From Streptomyces asoensis (lineage in GTDB: Bacteria > Actinomycetota > Actinomycetes > Streptomycetales > Streptomycetaceae), in NCBI RefSeq assembly GCF_016860545.1, contig NZ_BNEB01000005.1, positions 310,001 through 374,000 on the forward strand: DNA of 64,000 bases, given 5' to 3'. Positions 1-7,573 of this stretch are shown piece after piece; within the stretch, counting starts at the first letter, position 1, and every line of letters starts with the position of its first letter. The notes below the pieces were generated by a model. It saw nothing but the letters and a program-made list of their open reading frames with translations, had not been told where the DNA came from and made no database searches. Both the position numbers and the translations under genes were made by a program.

Positions 1-68
1 AGTACGGCCGCCACAACGGGCACGCGGACTTCCTCCGCGAGGGGATCGACGGCACCGTGGGCGCCTGA
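1..68 (+). CDS. DinB/DUF664-like protein, C-terminal fragment
   Basis: Only the last 21 codons are inside the window, read in the frame starting at base 3 and ending in TGA at 66-68. The visible tail contains RHNGHADFLREGIDG, which closely matches the conserved C-terminal signature of DUF664/DinB-superfamily proteins (mycothiol- or bacillithiol-dependent enzymes of the DinB fold, many of unknown substrate). The rest of the gene lies to the left, so length, start and metal-binding residues cannot be checked. The family call rests on this one motif. Confidence 0.75.
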   Translation, partial: YGRHNGHADFLREGIDGTVGA

Positions 69-83
69 GCACCACGGGCGCCC
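59..83 (+). terminator. possible weak terminator hairpin at the DinB-like stop codon
   Basis: GGGCGCC at 59-65 pairs with GGCGCCC at 77-83 around an 11-base loop that contains the stop codon. The stem is only 7 bp and there is no U-tract. A weak intrinsic terminator is plausible. The remaining DNA up to base 342 shows nothing I can name apart from the ribosome binding site of the next gene. Confidence 0.3.
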
Positions 84-342
84 GAGAGCGGAGCGTCGTC
101 CGAGGCGCGTCGTCCGGGAGGCCCCGTGCGCCGGGTCCCGGCCCTCGCCGGCCGGCCGGGTCGGGACGGCTGTTCGCCGGGTTCCGCCCCGATCCGGCGA
201 TCACACGGAATAATCTTCCCGGTCCCCCAGGTGAGAACCGCGCCGTCCGGGACAAAAGGATCGGCAGAGGAAGCAGCACGGCTTCATCCTCGCGGGCCAC
301 GGAGGGCACGCGCACCGCTCACGAACGAGAAGCAGGTACCCG

Positions 343-3300
343 GTGGCACATGCGGACAGCGGCGGGAACGACGCGGACGGCGCGGACTGGTCCGACGTCT
401 TCGCCGCCGACCCCGAGATCGGTGGTGACCTGGCCGCCGTGGACTGGGCGGCCACACCGCTCGGGCCGCCCGCCGACTGGCCGCAGAGCCTGCGGACAGC
501 GGTCCGCATCCTGCTGTCCTCGCGCTTCTCCATGTGGATGGCCTGGGGCCCCGACCTCACCTTCCTGTGCAACGCCGCCTACCGCCACAACACGCTGGGC
601 CGCAAGTACCCCTGGGCGCTGGGGCTCCCCGCCGCCGAGGTCTGGTCGGAGATCTGGCCCGCCGTCGCCCCGCGGGTCGACCGGGTCCTGTCCACCGGCG
701 AGGCCACCTGGGACGAGGGTCTCCAGCTGTTCCTGGAACGGTCCGGGTACCGCGAGGAGACGTACCACACGTTCTCCTACAGCCCGCTGCGCGAGGACGC
801 CGGCGCCGTGGTGGGCATGCTGTGCGTGGTCAGCGAGGACACCGAGCGTGTCATCGGCGCACGCCGGATGGCGACCCTGCGCGATCTGGGCTCCGACCCC
901 AGTGTCATCCGCACGGAGACCGAGACGCTCGCCTTCCTCGGCCGTCAGCTCGAACACAACCTCGCCGACCTGCCGTTCACGCTCACCTACCTCCTCGACG
1001 ACGACGGCGCGCACCTGGCCTGCACCACCGGCATGCCGGCCGGCCATCCGGCGGCCCCGGAGTTCCTGTCGCCCGACGACCCCGGCGCCCCGTGGCCGGT
1101 GGCGGCCCTCGCGGACGGCGCGACCGTGCAGACCGAGCTCGACCCCCGTCTCGCCGCGGGCCTGCCTTCAGGCGCCTGGACCGAACCCCCCGTCCAGGCC
1201 CTGGTGGTACCGCTGGTGCAACCGGGAGCCGCCCCCTACGGCTTCCTCGTCGCCGCGCTGAACAGGTATCGGGAGCTGGACGAGGAGTACCGGGGTTTCG
1301 TCGAGCTGGTCGCCGGATACCTCGCCGCCGGGATCGGGACGGCCCGCGGCTACCGGGCCCAGCAGCGGCGGGCGGAGGAGCTCGCCGAACTCGACCGGGC
1401 GAAGACGACGTTCTTCTCCAACATCAGCCATGAGTTCCGCACCCCCCTCGCCCTGATCTCGGGGCCCGTCGAGGAACTCCAGAAGCGCCTCGCGGACGCC
1501 GACGGGCAGATCGGGCAGGAGCTGGCGGCGATCCACCGCAACGCGCTGCGCCTGGGCAAGCTGGTCAACACCCTGCTGGACTTCTCCCGCATCGAGGCGG
1601 GCCGGATGCAGGCGTCCTACGAGCCGGTGGACCTGGCCGCGCTGACCGCCGAGCTCGCCAGCGTCTTCCGGTCGGCGGTGGACCGGGCGGGCCTCGACCT
1701 GGTCGTCGACTGCCCGCCGCTCGACCGTCCGGTCCACGTCGACCGGGACATGTGGGAGAAGGTGATGCTCAACCTGCTCAGCAACGCCCTCAAATTCACC
1801 TTCGAGGGCTCCCTGCACGTCACCGTCCGGGAGGAGGACGACCGGGCGGTGGTGACCGTCACCGACACGGGCGTCGGTATCGCCGCGGACGAGATGCCGC
1901 GTCTGTTCGAACGCTTCCACCGCATCAGCGGAGTCCGCGCCCGCTCCCACGAAGGCAGCGGCATCGGCCTCGCCCTCGTCCGGGAGCTGGTCGTGCTGCA
2001 CGGCGGGACCATCTCGGCCGAGAGCACTCCCGGCCTCGGCACACGCTTCACCGTCCGGCTGCCCTTCGGCTCCGCCCACCTGCCCGCCGACGCGGTCCGC
2101 GAGCCGTCCCGGTCCCGGCCCGCGTCGTCCGCCGCCGTGCCCTACGTCCAGGAAGCACTGCGCTGGCTGCCCGCCGGCACCGGAACCGCCGTCCGGGACA
2201 AGAGCGCCCACGACCCCTCGACACCGCCCGCCGGTTCCCCGCCGGCGGAACGCGCCCGGATCCTGGTCGCCGACGACAACGCCGACATGCGCGAGTACCT
2301 GGTCCGCATCCTCTCCGAGGCCGGCTACCGGGCGGACGCGGTGAGCGACGGCCTCGCGGCCCTCGCGGCGGCCCGCGCCCGCACCCCGGACCTCATCGTC
2401 AGCGACGTCATGATGCCGCTGATGGACGGCCTGGCCCTCGTCGGGGCCCTGCGCTCGGACACCCGGACCGCCTCGGTACCCGTCCTGCTGCTCTCCGCCC
2501 GGGCGGGACAGGAGGCGTCCATCGAGGGCCTGTCGGCGGGCGCGGACGACTACCTGGTCAAGCCCTTCGCCGCGGCCGAACTGCTGGCCCGGGTGCGCGC
2601 CAACGTGGAACTGGCCCGGCTGCGCACCCACCACGTGCGCTGGCGCGCCGCGCTCGTGGACTCGCTCCAGGAAGCCCTCCTCGTCATGGACGACACCGGT
2701 ACCGTCCTGGAGATCAACGCCGCGTTCACCCAGATGCTCGGGCACGGCACCGAGGGGCTGCCCTACTCCCGCGCCCACCCGTGGTGGCCGGACGCCGGCA
2801 CCGATCCCGAGGCGCACCGGCAGGTGGCCGACGCCTTCGCCCACCTGCTGACGCACGGACACGGCAACCACACCCTGCCCCTCGTCCACCGCAACGGGCA
2901 CCGGCTGTACGTCAGCGCCGCCTTCAACGACGCCCGCGACCCCGACAGCGGCCGCCGCATGATCGTCGGCACCTTCCGGGACGTCACGGCCGAACGCCAC
3001 GCCGTCCAGCGCGAGAGCGCCCTCGCCTCGCTGAGCACCCGCCTCGCCGAGGCGACCGGCCTGGACGAAGCGCTCACGGCGTCCCTGGAACAGCTGCGGG
3101 AACTGTGGCACGCCGAGCACGTCCTGTCGGCGGTGTTCGCGGACGGTCCGCCGCGCCTGACCGCGACCCGCCCACTGACCTGGCAGGACATCCCGGCCGA
3201 GCGGCGGCGCACCATCGGCGACCTCCGCAACCAGCCCCTGCTCACCGCGGTCCACGAGACGACCGGAGCGGGTGTCCTCCTGGAGCACCCCGACGGCCCC

Positions 3301-4500
3301 ATGGCGCTGTGGATCGAGCTGGGCCCGGGACGACGCTTCAGCCCCGAGGACGAACTGCTCCTCGCGCTCCTCGCCGGTCATCTGGCCCAGGCGCTCACCC
3401 GCGCCCACCAGATCGACCAGCAGCGCGAGACCGCCCTCACCCTGCAACGCGCCATCCTCGGCCCCTCACGGCTGCCCGAGGGATTCGCCGCGCGCTACGA
3501 GCCCGCCACTCCTCCGCTGGAGGTCGGCGGCGACTGGTACGACGTAGTCGAGCTGCCGGACGGCCGGATCGGCATCGTCGTCGGCGACTGCGTCGGACGC
3601 GGTCTCCAGGCCGCCACCGTGATGGGCCAGCTGCGCAGCGCCTGCCGCGCCCTGTTCCTCCAGGACCCCAGCCCGGCCCGCACGCTCTCGGCCCTCGACC
3701 ACTTCGCCCGCGGCATCCCCGGCGCCATGTGCACCACCGTGTTCTGCGGTGTCCTCGACCCGCGGACCGGGGACCTGACCTACTCCAGCGCCGGCCACCC
3801 GCCCGGCGTGCTCGCCCTCCCCGACGGCAGCACCCGCCGCCTCGAAGCCGGGCACGCGCTCCCCCTGGCCGTCCGCCCCGACCTCGGCCGTCCCGAGCAC
3901 GTGTGCCCGATCCCGGCGCGGTCCTCCCTGCTGGTCTACACCGACGGTCTCGTCGAGCGACGGCGGCAGCCGCTGGACGTGGGCATCGACCAGGCCGGTG
4001 AGGTCATGGGCGCGGGCCGGGACCTCGGCGCGCGGGAACTGGCCGACCGGCTCATGGCCGAACTGGCCCCCGCGAACGGCTACGACGACGACGTCGCCCT
4101 CCTGCTGTACCGGCACCCCGGCCCCTTGCAGTTCGCCTTCCCGGCGGAGTCGGGGCAGCTCGCCGGCGCGCGGCACGCGCTGCGCGAGTGGCTGGCCCGG
4201 TGCGAGCTGCCCCGGCGCACCGCGCAGGACGTGCTCATCGCCGCGGGCGAGGCCTGCGCCAACGCCGTGGAGCACGGCCACCGGGCCTTCCACGAAGGGA
4301 TCATCCGGCTGTCCGCCGAGACCTCCTCCGACACCGTGCGGGTGACGGTGGCGGACAGCGGGAGCTGGAAGCCCGGCAACCCGGCCGACACGCCCCACCG
4401 CGGCCGGGGCCTGGGCATCATGAAGGCGCTGGCGCACGAAGTGACCATCACCCCCGGGCCCTCGGGCACCACCGTCGAGATGCACACGAGGATCGCGTAA
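343..4500 (+). CDS. Multidomain hybrid sensor kinase / PP2C phosphatase / anti-sigma kinase
   Basis: A 1385-residue protein, probably cytoplasmic, with no membrane segment seen. Order of domains: PAS-like sensor (about 45-190), GAF-like (190-345), HisKA with phospho-acceptor His363 in SHEFRTPL, HATPase_c with the N-box NLLSNALKF (N477/N481), receiver domain (acidic pair D644/D645, phospho-acceptor D688, K740), second PAS (about 770-880), second GAF (885-1010), SpoIIE/PP2C phosphatase starting at GGDWYD (D1064, D1067), and a C-terminal RsbW-like HATPase (1250-1385). It can therefore in principle autophosphorylate, receive phosphate, dephosphorylate an anti-anti-sigma factor and also phosphorylate it. 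The start is a GTG preceded by GAGAAGCAGG. The stop overlaps the ATG of the STAS gene, so the two are translationally coupled. All signature residues look intact. The sensed signal and target sigma factor are unknown. Confidence 0.9.
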   Translation: MAHADSGGNDADGADWSDVFAADPEIGGDLAAVDWAATPLGPPADWPQSLRTAVRILLSSRFSMWMAWGPDLTFLCNAAYRHNTLGRKYPWALGLPAAEVWSEIWPAVAPRVDRVLSTGEATWDEGLQLFLERSGYREETYHTFSYSPLREDAGAVVGMLCVVSEDTERVIGARRMATLRDLGSDPSVIRTETETLAFLGRQLEHNLADLPFTLTYLLDDDGAHLACTTGMPAGHPAAPEFLSPDDPGAPWPVAALADGATVQTELDPRLAAGLPSGAWTEPPVQALVVPLVQPGAAPYGFLVAALNRYRELDEEYRGFVELVAGYLAAGIGTARGYRAQQRRAEELAELDRAKTTFFSNISHEFRTPLALISGPVEELQKRLADADGQIGQELAAIHRNALRLGKLVNTLLDFSRIEAGRMQASYEPVDLAALTAELASVFRSAVDRAGLDLVVDCPPLDRPVHVDRDMWEKVMLNLLSNALKFTFEGSLHVTVREEDDRAVVTVTDTGVGIAADEMPRLFERFHRISGVRARSHEGSGIGLALVRELVVLHGGTISAESTPGLGTRFTVRLPFGSAHLPADAVREPSRSRPASSAAVPYVQEALRWLPAGTGTAVRDKSAHDPSTPPAGSPPAERARILVADDNADMREYLVRILSEAGYRADAVSDGLAALAAARARTPDLIVSDVMMPLMDGLALVGALRSDTRTASVPVLLLSARAGQEASIEGLSAGADDYLVKPFAAAELLARVRANVELARLRTHHVRWRAALVDSLQEALLVMDDTGTVLEINAAFTQMLGHGTEGLPYSRAHPWWPDAGTDPEAHRQVADAFAHLLTHGHGNHTLPLVHRNGHRLYVSAAFNDARDPDSGRRMIVGTFRDVTAERHAVQRESALASLSTRLAEATGLDEALTASLEQLRELWHAEHVLSAVFADGPPRLTATRPLTWQDIPAERRRTIGDLRNQPLLTAVHETTGAGVLLEHPDGPMALWIELGPGRRFSPEDELLLALLAGHLAQALTRAHQIDQQRETALTLQRAILGPSRLPEGFAARYEPATPPLEVGGDWYDVVELPDGRIGIVVGDCVGRGLQAATVMGQLRSACRALFLQDPSPARTLSALDHFARGIPGAMCTTVFCGVLDPRTGDLTYSSAGHPPGVLALPDGSTRRLEAGHALPLAVRPDLGRPEHVCPIPARSSLLVYTDGLVERRRQPLDVGIDQAGEVMGAGRDLGARELADRLMAELAPANGYDDDVALLLYRHPGPLQFAFPAESGQLAGARHALREWLARCELPRRTAQDVLIAAGEACANAVEHGHRAFHEGIIRLSAETSSDTVRVTVADSGSWKPGNPADTPHRGRGLGIMKALAHEVTITPGPSGTTVEMHTRIA

Positions 4501-4817
4501 TGCCCACTCAGCTGACCCTCACGCACGGACGGACCTCCGCCGGCGGAAGCCTCCTCACCGTCGCGGGCGAGATCGACATGAGCAACAGCACCACGCTCGC
4601 CGACGCGATCGACGACGTGCGGGGGCCGCTCGTCGTCGACCTGACCGGCGTGGAGTACCTCGACAGCGCCGGCCTCAACGTGCTGTTCGCCCATGCCGAG
4701 CGGCTCGAGATCGTCGCCACCCCGCTGCTCCAACCGGTCCTGGCGGTCTCCGGCCTCGCCCGTCTGGTCGAGGTCCGGCTGAGACCGGACGACGACACCG
4801 GCACGCCCCCGCGGTGA
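4500..4817 (+). CDS. STAS-domain anti-anti-sigma factor
   Basis: A 105-residue single STAS domain of SpoIIAA/RsbV type. The conserved DLTGVEYLDSAGLNVL motif carries the usual regulatory phospho-serine (Ser56). The ATG overlaps the TAA of the upstream multidomain gene (TAATG), so the two are made together. In the known partner-switch scheme the upstream protein's RsbW-like domain would phosphorylate Ser56 and its PP2C domain would remove the phosphate. The unphosphorylated form would then sequester an anti-sigma factor. No sigma gene is adjacent, so the final target is not visible here. Confidence 0.92.
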   Translation: MPTQLTLTHGRTSAGGSLLTVAGEIDMSNSTTLADAIDDVRGPLVVDLTGVEYLDSAGLNVLFAHAERLEIVATPLLQPVLAVSGLARLVEVRLRPDDDTGTPPR

Positions 4818-4918
4818 CAGCCGTCCCCGACGGCCCCGCCTCCGTGCGCCCCCGGTGAGCGCCCTCGGCTCCCCGGCGGAGCGGGGGTGCGGCGCGCGCA
4901 CGGGGCATGTATCGCGTC

Positions 4919-5608
4919 ATGGGAGTTCACCTCATCACAGGTGCCGGATCCGGTATCGGCGCGGCGGTGGCCACGCTGTTCACGTCCCGCGGACAGGAGT
5001 TGTGGCTGCTGGCCCGCGACGAGGCACGGGCCGCGGACCTGCGCGCCCGGTTCCCGGGGAGCCGTACCCTCGTCGCCGATCTGTCCGAACCGGGCTCCGT
5101 GCGGCCCCGGTTGGAGGCACAGGAGTTACCCGCGCGGCTCGACTCACTGCTGCACGTGGCCGGGGTGGTCGAGTCGGGCCGGGTCGGTGAGCTGGGCGCA
5201 CGGGTCTGGCAGGACACGCTCGCGGTGAACCTGATCGCCCCGGCCGAGCTGACGGGTCTGCTGCTGCCCGCGCTGCGCAAGGGCCGGGGGCACGTCGTCT
5301 TCGTGAACTCGGGCGCGGGCGTGCACGCACCGCCGCGGCTGAGCGCCTACGCGGCGTCCAAGTTCGGTCTGAAGGCACTGGCCGAGTCCCTGCGGGCGGA
5401 GGAGTACGCGCACGGCGTCCGGGTCACCACCGTGTATCCCGGCGAGACGGACACCCCGATGCAGGTCCGTCTGCACGAGCAGTTCGGTCTCCCCTACGAC
5501 CCGGACGCCCACATGAGCCCGGCGTCGGTGGCGGCCGCCGTGGTCACGGCGCTGGATCTGCCGCGGGACGCGACGATGAGCGATCTGATGCTGCGTCCGG
5601 GCTCCTGA
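4919..5608 (+). CDS. Short-chain dehydrogenase/reductase with a TTA codon
   Basis: A classical SDR of about 229 residues. The Rossmann glycine motif TGAGSGIG lies at the N-terminus and the catalytic YAASK (Tyr-x-x-x-Lys) in the second half, with a serine in VFVNSGAG at the expected place. The substrate cannot be told from sequence. I prefer the ATG at 4919, which puts the first beta strand at residue 3; an in-frame ATG at 4907 would add four residues, and neither has a good Shine-Dalgarno. Codon 70 (5126-5128) is TTA, the rare codon read by the bldA tRNA, so translation is probably limited to late growth. The gene is convergent with the lanthipeptide exporter, with a 5-bp gap. Confidence 0.9.
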   Translation: MGVHLITGAGSGIGAAVATLFTSRGQELWLLARDEARAADLRARFPGSRTLVADLSEPGSVRPRLEAQELPARLDSLLHVAGVVESGRVGELGARVWQDTLAVNLIAPAELTGLLLPALRKGRGHVVFVNSGAGVHAPPRLSAYAASKFGLKALAESLRAEEYAHGVRVTTVYPGETDTPMQVRLHEQFGLPYDPDAHMSPASVAAAVVTALDLPRDATMSDLMLRPGS

Positions 5609-5613
5609 GTCCG

Positions 5614-7512
5614 TCACCCCGCACGGTCGGCACCGGTGCGGCCCGCCCCGGCCGCACCGGTGTCCCAGTGCCCCATCAGATCGCGGTAGAAGGGGACGTC
5701 GTCGAGCAGTGCCCGGTGCGTGCCGAGGCGTGGACGGCTCCCGTCCAGGAGCAGCACGCGGTCGGCCCGGCGGGCCGCGTTCATCCGGTGGGCGATGGTG
5801 ACGACCGTGCCGGGCCGCCGGCGGAACGCCTCCTCGACCTGCTGTTCGGCCGCCGCGTCCAGATGACCGGTGGCCTCGTCGAGGACGACCAGCCCGGCGT
5901 CCGACAGGTAGGCGCGGGCCAGGGCCACGAGTTCGCGCTCCCCCAGGGACAGCCCCGCCGGACCGACGTGGCCGTCCACACCGCCCAGCCGTTCCACCAG
6001 GTCGGTCATCCCGAGTTCCGTCACCGCCTCGGCGAGGACCCGGTCCGGGGTGCCGGGGGCGAGATAGCAGAGGTTCTCGCGCAGGGTGCCCGCGAACACG
6101 TAGGGGGTCTGCGGCAACAGGACGCGGGCGCGCGCCCGTTCGGCCCCGGCGACGCGGTCGAGGGGCACACCGCCGAGGACGACCTGCCCGCGGCACGGGG
6201 AGAGCATCCCGGTCAGGACGTCGGCCAGGGTGGACTTGCCGATGCCGGACGGGCCGACGACCACCAGGTGTTCGCCGTCCGCGAGGGACAGGTCCAGCCC
6301 GTCGAGGACGGGCTCGGCCCGCGGGCCGTACGCGAAGGTGACACCGCGCAGCTTTGCCGAGCCGTCCGCGGGCCGCAGGCCGGGGTCGGGGTCCGGGAGG
6401 GGGTCCGGGAGGCGCGCGGCCTCGGCGAGTCGCTCGGCGGCGACGGCCAGCCGCAGCCAGGACGCGCCGAGGCCCTGCACCAGCAGGCGGATCGCCGGTT
6501 CCAGGGTCGCCAGGACATAGCCGAGCACGCCCACGATCGCGCCGGCGGTCGTCCCGCGGGCGTGCAGTCCGGGCGCGGCGAGGACGACGAGCAGCAGGGG
6601 GCTGTGCGCGCCGAGGGCCACGATGAGGCGGCGCAGCGCCGACACGGAGGCGAGGGCCCGGGAGGTCCGCAGGTGGTGCCCCACGGCGTCGAGGGCCTCG
6701 CGCCGGGCGTGGTCGTGGGCCCCGCAGGCGACGATGTCGCGCAGTGCCGTGAGCGTCTCCACCGTGCGGGCGGCCAGCTTCTCCTCCGCGTCGAACGCCT
6801 CGCGCTGCCGGCGGACGCTCGCGGGTGCCAGGAGGGCGAAGAGGGCGAGCGCCACGAGCAGCGGGGCGGCGACCAGGGCAACGGCGGCCGGGGCGACGAC
6901 GGCGGTGCCCGCGACGACGGCGACGACCGTCAGGACGAACTGCCACAGCAGCATGAGCTGGCCGGCGAGCGCGTCCCGGACGGCCTCCACCTGCCGGGTG
7001 AGGCGGGCGACGGCGACGGCGGCACCGTCGTCGCCCCGGTCGGGCCCCGGAGCCACCGCACGGTGCAGGGTGCCGGTGACGACGTCCCGCAGCAGCCGGT
7101 CCCGCTTCGGCTCCACGATCTCGGCGAGCCACGGATAGGTCTGCCGGCTCGCCCAGGCACCCCCGAGGGTGCACACGGCGAACAGGCCCAGTCCGAGGGC
7201 AGCCGTGCGGGGACGGCCCGCCAGAAATCCCTGGTCCACGGCGAGGGCGAGGGCCTTGCCGGACACGAGGGCGGGTGCGGCGGAGAGCAGGGTCCACCAG
7301 GTCAGCCGGAGGGCGGCGGCACGGCGGGCCGCGAGGCTGTCGCGGATCAGGCGCAGGGCAGTGCCGTTGGCCGAGGCGAGGGACCGGGCGGTCCGGTACG
7401 CGGTCCCGCGGGCCGGTGTGCCGTGCGGCGCTGTGCCTTGGGGCGTACGGGGGCCAGGCGGGGTCCGGTGGCGCGCGGCGCGGTGGGGCGGGCGGGCGGT
7501 GCGGTCCGCCAT
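5614..7512 (-). CDS. Half-ABC exporter of the lanthipeptide operon, catalytically competent half (RamB-like)
   Basis: A 632-residue fused exporter half: an Arg/Pro-rich N-terminal extension of about 45 residues, a six-helix membrane domain (about 60-340) and an ATPase domain (about 375-600). Walker A is GPSGIGKS with the lysine present, Walker B and catalytic glutamate are VVLDEATGHLD, and the H-loop is IAHR. The signature is LSLGE instead of LSGGQ. It is the last gene of the lanthipeptide operon, 61 bp after its partner at 7574-9388. The order synthetase, precursor, exporter, exporter matches ramC-ramS-ramA-ramB of S. coelicolor. It probably exports the modified peptide as a heterodimer with the upstream half. 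Confidence 0.88.
   Translation of the reverse strand: MADRTARPPHRAARHRTPPGPRTPQGTAPHGTPARGTAYRTARSLASANGTALRLIRDSLAARRAAALRLTWWTLLSAAPALVSGKALALAVDQGFLAGRPRTAALGLGLFAVCTLGGAWASRQTYPWLAEIVEPKRDRLLRDVVTGTLHRAVAPGPDRGDDGAAVAVARLTRQVEAVRDALAGQLMLLWQFVLTVVAVVAGTAVVAPAAVALVAAPLLVALALFALLAPASVRRQREAFDAEEKLAARTVETLTALRDIVACGAHDHARREALDAVGHHLRTSRALASVSALRRLIVALGAHSPLLLVVLAAPGLHARGTTAGAIVGVLGYVLATLEPAIRLLVQGLGASWLRLAVAAERLAEAARLPDPLPDPDPGLRPADGSAKLRGVTFAYGPRAEPVLDGLDLSLADGEHLVVVGPSGIGKSTLADVLTGMLSPCRGQVVLGGVPLDRVAGAERARARVLLPQTPYVFAGTLRENLCYLAPGTPDRVLAEAVTELGMTDLVERLGGVDGHVGPAGLSLGERELVALARAYLSDAGLVVLDEATGHLDAAAEQQVEEAFRRRPGTVVTIAHRMNAARRADRVLLLDGSRPRLGTHRALLDDVPFYRDLMGHWDTGAAGAGRTGADRAG
5631..5662 (+). 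terminator. 13-bp stem terminator for the SDR gene, inside the neighbouring coding end
   Basis: CACCGGTGCGGCC at 5631-5643 pairs perfectly with GGCCGCACCGGTG at 5650-5662 across a 6-base loop. It begins 23 bases after the SDR stop codon and so can end rightward transcription. The same bases encode residues near the C-terminus of the convergent ABC transporter, so the hairpin overlaps coding sequence. No U-tract follows, as is usual in Streptomyces. Confidence 0.55.
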
Positions 7513-7573
7513 GGGTGCCGTCCTCTCGTCTTCTCGGTCTCTCGGCGGTCGTCTCCGTCCCCCGGGGCCGGGT

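Noticed and set aside
1168..3447. 759-codon open frame on the minus strand across the sensor kinase gene
   Set aside because: It mirrors the third-position GC bias of the true plus-strand gene, is rich in Gly/Arg/Val, and shows no domain.
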